From Phycisphaera sp. (GTDB taxonomy: Bacteria; Planctomycetota; Phycisphaerae; Phycisphaerales; SM1A02): a stretch of 64,000 bases of DNA. How positions within the stretch are numbered: position 1 is the first letter of the stretch; each line of letters starts with the position of its first letter. This document shows, one piece after another, positions 23,123-32,608 of the stretch. The stretch is taken from positions 1 through 64,000 of the forward strand of contig WGMP01000026.1 of assembly GCA_016124975.1 (NCBI GenBank), read 5' to 3'. Made by a program: the position numbers and the translations under genes. The notes beneath the pieces were generated by a model, which saw only the letters and a list, made by a program, of their open reading frames with translations, made no database searches and was not told the origin of the DNA.

Positions 23123-26100
23123 AGGGGGCGGTCGCCGTGCCGAGCAGGTGATGGAGCGCCGTGGAGAGGTCGGCATTCACCTCCACGGGCTTCCAGAGGA
23201 GCGCGCGCCACCAGGTGTCCGCGTAGCCGAACTCGAGGACCGACGCCCCGCGCGCCACGAAGATCCTTCCGAAACCGCGCAGCATCGAGGTGACGATGGG
23301 CGCCTTGTGCACCGCGACGATCTCATCCGCCGACTTCTCGAGGCCTGCGAGCGCATGCTTGCTCGGCCGGCCCGGCCTGTCGAGAAGCGTAAACGCCTTG
23401 AGCGCCCACTCGGCGATCGCCGTCGATTCGGGCGTCGCCTGGCATTCGAGGATGCGCGAGAAGACGACGCGCGCCTCCTCGATGGACGGCGCGTCGCCGC
23501 GCCCGAGGAGCGCGACGCCGCGGATCGAAAGGAGGCACGGGTAGTCCGCGGGTGAAGCGAGCGGAAGCCCGCGCGTCGCGGCCGCGATCGCGCCGTCATG
23601 GTCGTCGAGCACATCGAGGATGCGCGCGACGCTGAGCAGCGGGCCGCCCGCGAGATCTCCGCGATCGCGCCACGGCGCGAGCCACGCGCGCACGGCGTCG
23701 CGGCGCCGCGCGACCCAGAGCGCGTCCGCCATTCCCACAAAGTTCGAGGGGCGCCGGCGCAGCGCGCCCGAGTGATCGCGTTCGAGCCGCCGCGCCAGGC
23801 TCTTGAACCGGTAGTTCGTCGCCACGAAGACCAGCCCCTCGAGCGCGTCCTCGACCGCGTCGCGATCCTTGAAGCGACGCGACAGGTCGCGCATGGTGCC
23901 GCCGACGGAGTGCCGCGAGATCGCCACGAGCGCCCACGCCGCGCGCACGCCTGCGGGGCTCGCGTCGTCGGCCGTCTCGAGCGCCTCTCGCCACAGCCTT
24001 CGGATCCATCCCGTGCCCTTGGTGATGCCCCCGACCTTCGGATTGAGCCGCGCGTCGATCGCGGCGATCGCGCCGCTCACCTCGTGGAGCTGGGGCAGGA
24101 TGTCGCGGATCGCGCGCGCCGCGGCGTCCTTGTCGCGGAGCTCCACAGCAAGGTCGACGCGGCTCCAGCCGAGCGCCGCACTCGGTGCGCGCAGCCACAC
24201 GCGGTCGAGCACGGCGAGGCCTTCTGCACCGCGCTTCAGCTGCGCCAGCGTGAACGCAAGCGTCGAGGCCGCGTGCAGGTCGTCGGGGCGCAGCGCCAAG
24301 ATCCGCTCGAGCGGCGCGATCGCCGCCCGCGGCTCGCCCTCCTGGCCGTGCGCGTCGGCGAGCGTCCACAGCGCGCGCACGGAGTAGGGGAAGTCCGCGC
24401 ACCAGCGCTCGACCGCGGCGATGGCCCCTTCGCGCCTGCCTGCGGACCAGAGCGCGTCGAAGCGCAGCGCGTGCGAGTCCTCGCTGTGGCCGTAGTGCGC
24501 GAGGTGATGCATGCTCGCGGCGACGGCGCGGTCCCAGTCGCGCTCCCGCAGGGCGAGCCGCACCAGCGACGCGTGGACCCCTTCGTATTCGGGGGTCTTC
24601 GCGCAGCTCTCGATGAACCCCGCGACCTCGGCGAGCGCAAGAGGCGGCACGCTCGAGAGAAGGAGCGCATGCAGCCGATCGGGCGAGCGCGGCTCCTTGA
24701 GCGCGGCGGCCCACTGCTTGCGCAGCCAGGTCGCGCGCGCCGCAGGGTCTGGAAGCGCGCGCGTCACGCGGTCGACCGAGTGAGGATCGGCCTCGATGGC
24801 GAGGCTTCGCTCCGCCGCCTCGCGCGAGCCCTCGAGGTCGCCCGACGCGAAGAGGAGGTCCGCGAGGATGGCCCACGGCGCAGGCGGATGCGGTGCGACC
24901 TCGCACGCGCGTCGCGCGGCCGCCACGCCCGCGGCGAGGTCGCCGACGCCTTGCTGCAGCTGCGCGAGGTGCATCAGCGCTCCCGCGTTGCGAGGGTGCT
25001 CCTTGAGATGCCGCTCGAGCACCGCGATGCCCCGGGCCGGATCGCGGTCGGCATGGATCGCCGTCAGCACCGAGGCGACGGGCCAGTGGGCGGGCGCGCG
25101 CGCGAAGCGCTGCTCCAGCTCGCCCACGAGGTCGTCGAGCGCGCGCGGATGCGCGGCAAGCTCGCGCAGCCCGTCCCACGCGATCATCGACGCAGGGTCG
25201 AGCTCGAGAAGCTCGCGATAGCGGCGCTTCTGCTCCTCGATCGACCCGCGCGCGCGCGCGATCAGCGCGTGCTCGACGACCCAGTCGAGCCTGTTGACCT
25301 TGTTCGCGAGGTCCGCGAGCCCGCGCTCGGCGTCGTCGAGTCGGCCGATGGCCCGCTGGAAGCCCACGCAGCGCATCGCGAGGTCGAGGTCGTCGGGCCG
25401 CTCGGCGGCGTCGCGCTCGATGCGCGCGCACGCCTCGTTGCGGAGGCCGCGCATCCACATCGCACCCGTGAGCGAGGAGAGAAGCTGCCGCTCCGCCGCG
25501 CCGCCCTTCGCGATGCGCGCGTCGAGCTCTGCGATCACATCGCCGAGCGTGCCGTTCCGATGCGCGAGGTCGATCCACCTGCGCGCCGACGATTCGTGCG
25601 ATGGCGCGAGGAAGGAGTTGATGCGAAGGAGGCGCTCCGCGTCGCGGGGGCGACCGTCGCGCTCGGCGAGCATCGAGAGAAGGACGAGGCACTCCGACGG
25701 CGAGTGGCCCCTGCGCATCGCGTCGCGGAGCGCGCGTTGGATCGACTCGGACGGAGCATCGGTCGCGAGGAGCTTCGCCGTGCGGTCTACGCGGAGCCCT
25801 GGCGCTGCGCCGCGCCGCGCCAGCGCGCGCGTCCATACGGCCTCCGAATCGACGACGCGGCCGATGTCGTCGAGCGCCGCCGTGTAGTAGCGGACGAGGA
25901 GGTCGTCGTCGGGATAGCGCCCGTAGAGCACGGCCAGCGCGTCCGCGAGCGCTTCTGCGTTCGAATAGCGGCGCGCGCGGTCGGCCGTCAGCAGCAGCGT
26001 GACATCGTCGTCGGCAAAGCGCGCGCACAGTTCGGCGAACGCACGCTCCGCGCCCGCCTCGTCGCCCTCGCGCCACGAGAGCCGAATGCGGTGCGCAAGG

Positions 26101-27566
26101 TCGAACTGCATGCGCTTGGGAAGATCGATCGTGCGCAGCGTCTCGGCCTCGGGCGAGCCCGCGGGCACCATCGCCAGCGCCGAGATCGTCTGCGCAGGAA
26201 GCACGCGCGGCGGAAGCTCGAGGCTGAACTCGATGAAGCGCGGGATCGAGGGCTCGCGCACGACCGCCGTGTCCGTGCGTTCGTCGAAGCCCATCAGGGT
26301 CTGGGAATGCGCGCCGCCGAGCCACGCTGTGTGGATCGCGAAGGGGATCCCTTGCGAGATCAGCGCGCGCGCCGACGCCGCGTCGGGCACGAACTCGGCG
26401 GTGACCCAGCCATTGCGGTCGGCCCACGCGCGCGAGAGCTCGCGAGGCGTGCCATCGGCGCAGATCTCTTCCGCGATGACGTCATGAAGCGCCTTGATCG
26501 AGTCTCCCTCGCGCCATCGCCCCGCAAGCGCCGCCAGCGACGCGGGCGAGCAGGTCATGTGGTCCTGCGCGACGAACGGAACAGGAAGCACGGTGCGGCG
26601 CCGCGTCGGGAAGTCGTCTGCATCGAGCGCATCGAGAATGCGCCGCGCATAGCTGCGCGGGGCGCCCGGCCGCGGGCTCCGCCGCTCGAGCGCCACGAGC
26701 GTCTTCGCGACGGCGCGGGCCTCGTCGAAGCGCTCCTCGAGGAACAGCCCCTCGAGCCTGAGCCGCAGCAGGCGCATGCTGTTCGAACGGTCCGCAAGCG
26801 GCGAGAGCGCCGTCGCGCGGTCGAGGAAGTCGAGCGCCTGCGCGCGCCGGCCCTTCTCGACGAGCACGGCCGCGGCCATCTCCGCGAGATGCGGCACCTG
26901 CACGAGCCCGAGCGCATGCTCCGCGTGCGCGACCGCTTCGTCGCCTCGCCCGAGGACCGATAGGATCTGGACGAGCAGACGGTGGCCGTAGCCAGAGCGT
27001 GGAAACCGCGCGAGGGCCGCGATGGTCGCGAGCCGAGCCTCCTCGCGGCGGTCCTCCGCAAGCAGCGTGCTGGCGCCGATGAGGAGCGACCAGGGATGTC
27101 CCGCGATGCGCTCACGCGCCTCCTCCGAGATTCGATGGGCGTCATCGAAGAGACGAAGCTGGGTGGCCACGAGCGCGCGGCCGTGGAGCCACGACGCGGC
27201 CATGTCGATCGAGAGTCCCTCGGGCATCGCCTCGCCGTGGCGGTCGAGGTAGAGGAGCGCCTCGACGGGGCTCGTTCCCGAGAGCTGGAGCAGCCATTCC
27301 GCGCGGCACTCGGGATGATCGGGCCACTCGCGCGCCGTTCGCTCGGTCAGGAGGTGCGCGCCGCGCGGGTTGCCGCCGTAGGAGAGGATCCGCGCGAGCC
27401 TGAGCCGCGCCTCGGGGGAGCGGTTCGAGCGCACGCATTCGCGCACGCCCTCCGCTCCGCCGAGCGCGTCGACCGTGTCGACGAAGCGTCCCTCGTCGAT
27501 CAGGCGCTGGAGCGCGGGCCAGCGGAGGAGCATCGCATCGTCCGTGTCGCGCGCGGCGGTTTCCAT
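23073..27566 (-). CDS. Giant TPR protein with an embedded C39-like peptidase domain
   Basis: 1497 residues with no signal peptide, so probably cytoplasmic. Most of the chain is helical repeats of the TPR type (examples: GHPWSLLIGASTLLAE, NAGALMHLAQLQQGVGDLA). At about 320-460 lies a papain-like C39 peptidase-like domain: PVPFVAQDHMTCSPASLAAL with Cys near 339 and HSQTLMGFDE with His near 420. The Cys-x-Pro-Ala-Ser context and the later His match the catalytic pair of that fold. An additional conserved-looking C-terminal region has Trp-rich ends (YADTWWRALLWKPVEV). It may be a scaffold with a processing or sensing domain; no partner is evident. Convergent overlap of 50 bases with the acyltransferase gene. 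Confidence 0.8.
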   Translation of the reverse strand: METAARDTDDAMLLRWPALQRLIDEGRFVDTVDALGGAEGVRECVRSNRSPEARLRLARILSYGGNPRGAHLLTERTAREWPDHPECRAEWLLQLSGTSPVEALLYLDRHGEAMPEGLSIDMAASWLHGRALVATQLRLFDDAHRISEEARERIAGHPWSLLIGASTLLAEDRREEARLATIAALARFPRSGYGHRLLVQILSVLGRGDEAVAHAEHALGLVQVPHLAEMAAAVLVEKGRRAQALDFLDRATALSPLADRSNSMRLLRLRLEGLFLEERFDEARAVAKTLVALERRSPRPGAPRSYARRILDALDADDFPTRRRTVLPVPFVAQDHMTCSPASLAALAGRWREGDSIKALHDVIAEEICADGTPRELSRAWADRNGWVTAEFVPDAASARALISQGIPFAIHTAWLGGAHSQTLMGFDERTDTAVVREPSIPRFIEFSLELPPRVLPAQTISALAMVPAGSPEAETLRTIDLPKRMQFDLAHRIRLSWREGDEAGAERAFAELCARFADDDVTLLLTADRARRYSNAEALADALAVLYGRYPDDDLLVRYYTAALDDIGRVVDSEAVWTRALARRGAAPGLRVDRTAKLLATDAPSESIQRALRDAMRRGHSPSECLVLLSMLAERDGRPRDAERLLRINSFLAPSHESSARRWIDLAHRNGTLGDVIAELDARIAKGGAAERQLLSSLTGAMWMRGLRNEACARIERDAAERPDDLDLAMRCVGFQRAIGRLDDAERGLADLANKVNRLDWVVEHALIARARGSIEEQKRRYRELLELDPASMIAWDGLRELAAHPRALDDLVGELEQRFARAPAHWPVASVLTAIHADRDPARGIAVLERHLKEHPRNAGALMHLAQLQQGVGDLAAGVAAARRACEVAPHPPAPWAILADLLFASGDLEGSREAAERSLAIEADPHSVDRVTRALPDPAARATWLRKQWAAALKEPRSPDRLHALLLSSVPPLALAEVAGFIESCAKTPEYEGVHASLVRLALRERDWDRAVAASMHHLAHYGHSEDSHALRFDALWSAGRREGAIAAVERWCADFPYSVRALWTLADAHGQEGEPRAAIAPLERILALRPDDLHAASTLAFTLAQLKRGAEGLAVLDRVWLRAPSAALGWSRVDLAVELRDKDAAARAIRDILPQLHEVSGAIAAIDARLNPKVGGITKGTGWIRRLWREALETADDASPAGVRAAWALVAISRHSVGGTMRDLSRRFKDRDAVEDALEGLVFVATNYRFKSLARRLERDHSGALRRRPSNFVGMADALWVARRRDAVRAWLAPWRDRGDLAGGPLLSVARILDVLDDHDGAIAAATRGLPLASPADYPCLLSIRGVALLGRGDAPSIEEARVVFSRILECQATPESTAIAEWALKAFTLLDRPGRPSKHALAGLEKSADEIVAVHKAPIVTSMLRGFGRIFVARGASVLEFGYADTWWRALLWKPVEVNADLSTALHHLLGTATAPFNRLIRSEASRFDGMM

Positions 27567-27599
27567 CCGCGCAGCATATCTTCCGTCGCGCTGCTTTCG

Positions 27600-28499
27600 T
27601 CAACCCGAGCCGAGCTTCCTCTCGACGCGGGGATGCGCGTGGCGCTCGGGAAGCGGATGCAGCGCGAACCGCCGCAGCTCCGCGGCGCGCCCGATGCCGA
27701 GCTTCCTGAAGATGCGCTTGCAGTGGGCGTGGACCGTGTGCGGTGAAAGACCGAGCTTGCCCGCGATCTCGTTGCGCGTCTGGCCGTCGTGCAGTTCGCG
27801 CGCGACCTCGAGCTCGCGCTCGCTGAGGTTCATGGGGACGAGCAGTGAGTCGGGTGCGTGCGTGGACGCGGGCGGATGAACGGAGCCGCCTGCGTTGAGC
27901 GAGACCACGGGCGAAGGCAGCACGGGCTCCGCAAGCGGCGCCATGTGCACCGACACCATGTAGTTGCAGTGCTCGATCACGCCGTGCCTGGCATTGCGCA
28001 CCCTCTTGCCATGCGACTCGAGGAACTCCGCCACGCTTGCGAGCCTCGCCTGAAGCTCATGAAGGTCGTCATCGTCGAGTATGAGCGCGTGCGCTTCCCC
28101 GAACACCACATCGTTCGCGTCCATCTCCTGCATCGGCTTCGTCTTCGTGACGAGAGTCGCGTGAAGCGAGCGCGTCGCCTCGGCAAGGTGCGCGAGCGTG
28201 TTTCGCGTCTCCGCGTCGTCGGGCGAACCCATGACGGAGAACCGCTCGCAGGTGACCTCGAAGGTCGGCACCCGCTGGTCACGCTGGGCGCGCTGCTTCT
28301 CGACGAGGCCGACCGACTCGAGCCGGTCGAGCGACCTGCCGACGAGGTCGATGCCGCGACCCATCGCAGCGGAGAGCGTTGCCAGCGAGATACGGCCTCC
28401 GAGCTGGCGCAGGCACTCCCATGTCTGCATGGCATCGTGGTCGACGAGTACCGAGAGGACCTCGGGGTCGCGCGGATCGAGTGCACGGTTCAAGTTCAT
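27600..28499 (-). CDS. Transcriptional regulator: N-terminal winged helix plus C-terminal LuxR HTH (paralogue A)
   Basis: 299 residues from the ATG at 28499 (a TTG at 28514 would add five). The N-terminal region (about 20-95) reads as a winged helix (MQTWECLRQLGGRISLATLSAAM...LDRLESVGLVEKQ). The middle carries the block IEHCNYMVSVHMAPLAEPVLP. The C-terminus is a LuxR/GerE-type HTH (LSERELEVARELHDGQTR, KLGLSPHTVHAHCKRIFRKLG). There is no receiver domain with a phosphorylatable Asp. A paralogue with the same order is at 29797-30771; both flank a beta-helix PEP-CTERM gene, so they may control it. Confidence 0.85.
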   Translation of the reverse strand: MNLNRALDPRDPEVLSVLVDHDAMQTWECLRQLGGRISLATLSAAMGRGIDLVGRSLDRLESVGLVEKQRAQRDQRVPTFEVTCERFSVMGSPDDAETRNTLAHLAEATRSLHATLVTKTKPMQEMDANDVVFGEAHALILDDDDLHELQARLASVAEFLESHGKRVRNARHGVIEHCNYMVSVHMAPLAEPVLPSPVVSLNAGGSVHPPASTHAPDSLLVPMNLSERELEVARELHDGQTRNEIAGKLGLSPHTVHAHCKRIFRKLGIGRAAELRRFALHPLPERHAHPRVERKLGSG

Positions 28500-28868
28500 G
28501 GTCGGCTGCTTCAATCTTCAGTTGGCTCGGGCGTTCCCTTGCCGCGGCGCGGAAAGGAACCGAACAACCTTCAGATTCCCGCCCCGCGGAAGGCAACCGC
28601 GTCGACGCGTTTCGGCTGAAAAGCGGCGCCCGCGCTGCAGGCTGGTCGGTCTGTGCGGGATACGGGGGCGGGGCGGGCGCCTCTGGCGCGAGGGCGGAGA
28701 ACCATCGGAGCGCGCGTGCCCCTCTGTCTCTCCGCGTGGCCGCGTGTACCCATCCCTGATGAGCGGAGGCCACGATCGACCTCTTACGCGCGCTGCGCTG
28801 ACACGGCGAGGACGGGGCATGCGTCTTCAGGGCAGCGATCCTCGCCTCCTGATCGGAAGGAGACCCAC
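28500..28868. other. Divergent intergenic region between regulator A and the PEP-CTERM gene
   Basis: 369 bp without a credible gene. It must hold the promoters of regulator A (leftward) and of the beta-helix protein (rightward). The right end has a strong GGAAGGAG eight bases before the ATG at 28869. No clear dyad operator, riboswitch or terminator was seen. The segment ATGAGCGGA occurs here (28759-28767) and also upstream of the paralogous regulator (30840-30848), but nine bases is weak evidence of a shared site. Confidence 0.4.
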
Positions 28869-29852
28869 ATGCAACACCTCAGAACGCCGCATCTCCTCGC
28901 CGTCTCCGTCGCCGCCGGCCTCCTCTTCGTCGCGCCCATCGTGCAGGCGGGCGTCGTGCTCATGCACGCGGGCGGCGGCGAGACCGACTTCGGCTCCTAC
29001 AAGGGGTTCCTGAACTACGGGAACTTCCAGGACAGCGCCCTGCACCTTGCGATCGCGGCCGCGCAGCCTGGCGACATCGTCGAGATCCGCGACAACGACA
29101 CCTGGACCCACATCAACAACAACGGCTACCGCATCAACACGGACAACATCACCGTGCGCGGGGGCGCGGGCTACAACCCGGTCCTGCGCTCGACCTCCGC
29201 GGGCACGAATGCGCTGTTCTTCGTGAATGCCAACGGATTCACGGTGCAGAACCTCACCTTCGACAACACGCCCGCGCTGCACGGCCTGCACTTCATGGAG
29301 CTGACCAACGGCATCAACCAGCCGTCGCAGTGGCTGCAGACTGTCGACGGCCTCACGATCGCCGATGTCACCATGCTCGGCGGGCGCAGCGCCATGCGCT
29401 TCGGCGTCGGCTCGCGCACAATGACGAATTTCACCATGGTGAACAACACCATGACGAACCTGCGATTCGGACTCGGCTCGATCGGCGTCGGCTTCGGCGG
29501 CGGAACCAATGTGATCTCGGGCAACACCTTCGACGCGGTGGGGCTTGCCGCAGCGGGCGACGCGGCGCTCTGGTTCGGCCAGATCGCTGGCATGCTCGAG
29601 ATCACGAACAACACCTTCCGCAACTTCGACGGGCACTACGCGATCTACGGGAACCAGTGGCCCGTTGGAGACCTCGTCATCGGCGGCAACGACTTCGGCA
29701 CGGGCATCGGCGGCACGGGCGCGCCTTGGAACGACTTCGCGCTTGCCGGGGGCGGGCACGCGGTTGGCTTCGTGCCCGCGCCAGGGGCGGTGGCACTCAT
29801 CGGGCTGCTTGGCCTGACTCCCCGTTCGCGTCGGCGCGCGGACGCGCGCTGA
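28869..29852 (+). CDS. Exported beta-helix protein with PEP-CTERM-like sorting tail
   Basis: 327 residues. Signal peptide about 1-28 (cleavage near VQA-G). The mature part has repeated Asn-rich turns (NANGFTVQNLTFDN, FTMVNNTMTNL, LEITNNTFRNF) typical of right-handed parallel beta-helices, as in carbohydrate-active or surface proteins. The C-terminus is VPAPGAVALIGLLGL followed by a basic RSRRRADAR tail, a PEP-CTERM/exosortase-type sorting signal. Its last 56 bases overlap the convergent regulator B gene. Flanked on both sides by paralogous regulators, which suggests tight control. Confidence 0.85.
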   Translation: MQHLRTPHLLAVSVAAGLLFVAPIVQAGVVLMHAGGGETDFGSYKGFLNYGNFQDSALHLAIAAAQPGDIVEIRDNDTWTHINNNGYRINTDNITVRGGAGYNPVLRSTSAGTNALFFVNANGFTVQNLTFDNTPALHGLHFMELTNGINQPSQWLQTVDGLTIADVTMLGGRSAMRFGVGSRTMTNFTMVNNTMTNLRFGLGSIGVGFGGGTNVISGNTFDAVGLAAAGDAALWFGQIAGMLEITNNTFRNFDGHYAIYGNQWPVGDLVIGGNDFGTGIGGTGAPWNDFALAGGGHAVGFVPAPGAVALIGLLGLTPRSRRRADAR

Positions 29853-30771
29853 GCCGAGCCGACCGCTTCGCGAACTCGTCCTGACGCGCATCGAGCGACA
29901 CGCGCTGCAGGTCCGCCGAGCGACCGATGCCGAGCTTCTTGAACACGCGCTTGCAGTAGGTATGCACGGTGGCGAGCGACACGCCGAGCTTCTCCGCGAT
30001 CTCCGCGCGGCTGTACCCCTCCTGCAGGAAGCGCGCGACAAGAAGCTCGCGCTCGCTGAGGGCGCGCTTGACCGATGCGAAGCCGTGCTGCGAGGCCGTG
30101 TCCACGGGAACGGCCCGCACGCCCACGTGCGCGATCGGCAGGACGGGCTCGACCAGCGGAGCGAGGTGCACGGCCACGAGATAGTTGCAGCGCTCGACCG
30201 TTCCCGCGGGTGTGCGCTGGGCACGCCGCTGCTGGAGTTCGAGAAAGTCGGCCACATGCGCGACCCGTCGGACGAGTTCGGCCACTTCCTCGTGATTGAG
30301 CGAGACGAAGTGCATGTGGTTGCTGGACACATCCCCCTTCTTGAGCTGGTCGGGCGCGCAGATGTTGGCGACCGCCGCGAAGAAGTGCTCGATCGCCGCG
30401 CGCTCCGCGATATTGAACACATCCTTGGTGCGCAGATCCGCAGGATCCACGATCACCTCGAACCGATCGGTCGTCACCGAGTACCGGATCTCCTTCGAGG
30501 CCTGCGAGGCGCGCGCCTTTGAGACGACTCCCGCGGCGACGAGGCGATCGAGCGACGGCGCGAGGCGGGCGATCGGCCATCCCATCTCGGCCGAAAGTGC
30601 GGCGATCGAGGTGCGGGGCCCCATGCGCCTCAGGCACTCCCAGACCGTTCGAACCTCGACACTGAGCGCGATCGCGAAGTGCTCGGGGTCGTAGACGTCA
30701 AGCGCGACCCCGCGAGATGACGCGTGGTTGCGCGGCTTGGATCTGCGCGGGGGCGAGTCGGGTTCGTTCAT
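29797..30771 (-). CDS. Transcriptional regulator: winged helix plus LuxR HTH (paralogue B)
   Basis: 324 residues from the ATG at 30771; the frame is open upstream but the codons there are antisense to other features and look non-coding. Same order as paralogue A: winged helix (VWECLRRMGPRTSIAALSAEMGW...LDRLVAAGVVSKA), the middle block VERCNYLVAVHLAPLVEPVLP, then LuxR HTH (LSERELLVARFLQEGYSRAEI, KLGVSLATVHTYCKRVFKKLG). The C-terminal 35 residues are basic. The tail-to-tail overlap with the PEP-CTERM gene is 56 bases, so antisense effects are possible. Confidence 0.85.
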   Translation of the reverse strand: MNEPDSPPRRSKPRNHASSRGVALDVYDPEHFAIALSVEVRTVWECLRRMGPRTSIAALSAEMGWPIARLAPSLDRLVAAGVVSKARASQASKEIRYSVTTDRFEVIVDPADLRTKDVFNIAERAAIEHFFAAVANICAPDQLKKGDVSSNHMHFVSLNHEEVAELVRRVAHVADFLELQQRRAQRTPAGTVERCNYLVAVHLAPLVEPVLPIAHVGVRAVPVDTASQHGFASVKRALSERELLVARFLQEGYSRAEIAEKLGVSLATVHTYCKRVFKKLGIGRSADLQRVSLDARQDEFAKRSARLSARPRADANGESGQAAR

Positions 30772-31131
30772 GGTGCATGCTTTCTCAAGAGCCGCTTCGG
30801 GAGACCGCCATCCGCACGCCGCGTGTGCGCTCGTTTCCGCATGAGCGGACCATGCCTCATCTTCGGTCGGATGCGTGCCCTTCGTCAGGTCGACTTGACG
30901 GCTCCTGCGCGCGTCGGGCGAACGGACCGCGAGGACCGCGCGACCGTACGCGGGCGTCGGGCGCGTGGAGCCAGACTCGCGCGAGGCTCCTCCCCAATTG
31001 CCGCCCGCACGGATGGAATCGCGCGGCGTGGTCGGACTGTTGTCCCCATGGATGGTGAAGATGGATGGTGGATGCGCCCGCGATGGAGACGGGGATGGGT
31101 CCGAGATGCGCGGTCGGATACGCTCCGCTCC
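30772..31131. other. Divergent intergenic region between regulator B and a lipoprotein gene
   Basis: 360 bp with no gene recognised. It contains a short imperfect repeat of GATGGTGAAGATGGATGGTG at 31050-31069 close to the lipoprotein start. Promoters for the two divergent genes should be here but no convincing -35/-10 pair was identified. Confidence 0.35.
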
Positions 31132-31842
31132 ATGCAAAGGGCACTGCACCCGACCGTCCAGGCGTGCTGCGCGGCGCTTGGCCTCCTGTCGGCAGTCGCT
31201 GGCTGCGGCCCGGCCGCGCCGCAGCCGACGCAGCAGCAGCAGGCGGCGCGCGTCGTGCCCGCAGCGCTCCCGGCCTTCTGGTCGGGCCTCGTGTCGAACG
31301 ACCCGCTCAAGCTCGAGGGTGCGCTCGGGCTTCTTCCCGCGACCCCCGAGATCTCGGATGCGCCGTTCGTCGCGAGCTTCTCGCTCTTCGGTGCAGGCCC
31401 GCTCGGCTCCTCGAACTTCACATGGTCGTTCGCGGATGGCACGACTATCACGCTCGATCCGGGAGTGCTGAAGCGGCTTGGTGCCGCGATCGACGCAGCC
31501 ATTGTGGCGGCGGAGCCCGATGCGGCGAGGCAGGTGGAGCGCAGGGTCGAGCTGCTTGACCGTCTCGACACGGTCACTGTCGGCCTCTGGGAGACAAGCG
31601 CCGCATTCGAGGCGCCCCGCGGCGGGCTCCTTGGGGAGAACTCGGGCGACCGGCTCACCCGCGAGAGCGCGCTCTTCGACCTCCGCTCCTACGCCGTGCT
31701 CCTCGGGCGCATCGTCATGGAAGAGCGCGGGAAGCTCCCCGCGGGGCTTGTCGATCAAGCGGAGCTTGCACGCCGCAGCGAGGAACTGAAGGCGTGGCGG
31801 AAGGCCATGCTGTCCAACGCACCAGGCACGGGTTCGCCATGA
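31132..31842 (+). CDS. Lipoprotein of unknown function
   Basis: 236 residues. Lipobox SAVAGC gives a lipidated Cys near residue 25, followed by a Gln/Pro-rich spacer (PQPTQQQQ). The rest is a single mixed alpha/beta region with FTWSFADGTTITLDPGVL and a helical C-terminus; no domain was recognised. The ATG at 31132 was chosen because it gives the lipoprotein signal; upstream codons in the same open frame look non-coding. Confidence 0.65.
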   Translation: MQRALHPTVQACCAALGLLSAVAGCGPAAPQPTQQQQAARVVPAALPAFWSGLVSNDPLKLEGALGLLPATPEISDAPFVASFSLFGAGPLGSSNFTWSFADGTTITLDPGVLKRLGAAIDAAIVAAEPDAARQVERRVELLDRLDTVTVGLWETSAAFEAPRGGLLGENSGDRLTRESALFDLRSYAVLLGRIVMEERGKLPAGLVDQAELARRSEELKAWRKAMLSNAPGTGSP

Positions 31843-31903
31843 GGGCTGCGCAGCGCCTCAAATCGTCGTGCCTCGGGAATCGGCTCCACATGGAGAATCA
31901 GAA

Positions 31904-32428
31904 ATGACGAACTGGCAACCAACCCTCCGCGGCGAGCGCGTGACGCTGCGCCCGATCCGCGCCGACGGCGCCGCTTCCGACCTCGACGCGATGCACGCGG
32001 CTGCGAGCGACCCCGAGGTCTGGGCGCAGCACTCCGAGAAGAACCGCCACGAACGCGCGGTGTTCGAGCGCTTCTTCAAGGGCGCGGTCGAATGCGGCGG
32101 TGGGCTCGTGATCGTCGACAACGCGACTGGCGCCGTGATCGGCTCGAGCCGCTACTACGACTGGAACCCCGCCGACGAGTCCGTGGTGATCGGCTACACC
32201 TACCTCGCGCGCGCCTACTGGGGCGGCGCCGTCAACGGCGAGGTCAAGCGGCTGATGATCGCGCACGCGTTCCGCTTCGCGCGCACCGTGTGGTTCCATG
32301 TGAGCCCGGGCAATGTGCGCTCCCAGCGCGCGCTCGAACGGATCGGCGCGCGCTTCGACCGCGAGCAGATCGTCCCCGTCGGCGGCGTGCCGAGTGCGCG
32401 GATGATCTATCGCGTGGATCGGGGGTAG
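31904..32428 (+). CDS. GNAT acetyltransferase, RimJ/RimL type
   Basis: 174 residues. N-terminal LRGERVTLRPIRADG is the usual beta1 start of RimJ/RimL-like GNATs. The acyl-CoA region is less regular than in textbook members (TYLARAYWGGAVNGEVKRLMIAHAF), and the conserved end is VSPGNVRSQRALERIGARFDR. It may acetylate an N-terminus or a small amine; the substrate is unknown. The 3' two thirds (from codon 64) are duplicated at 33829-34164. AGAATCAGAA upstream is a weak ribosome site. Confidence 0.88.
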   Translation: MTNWQPTLRGERVTLRPIRADGAASDLDAMHAAASDPEVWAQHSEKNRHERAVFERFFKGAVECGGGLVIVDNATGAVIGSSRYYDWNPADESVVIGYTYLARAYWGGAVNGEVKRLMIAHAFRFARTVWFHVSPGNVRSQRALERIGARFDREQIVPVGGVPSARMIYRVDRG

Positions 32429-32608
32429 AGGGAAGCGGACGAGGAAGTGCAGGAACGAGGGGCGCTGACGGCTCGAGTTGCTGAACCTTTCCAAGAGCCT
32501 CGCTGATGAATCGCGTAGAGGGCTGATTCCATCCGCAAGTGGAAATCTGTCTGGCGCGTAGGGGAAGCCGCTGACTGCCAGCAGCGCCGATTCGACCCTT
32601 CGCGCCCT

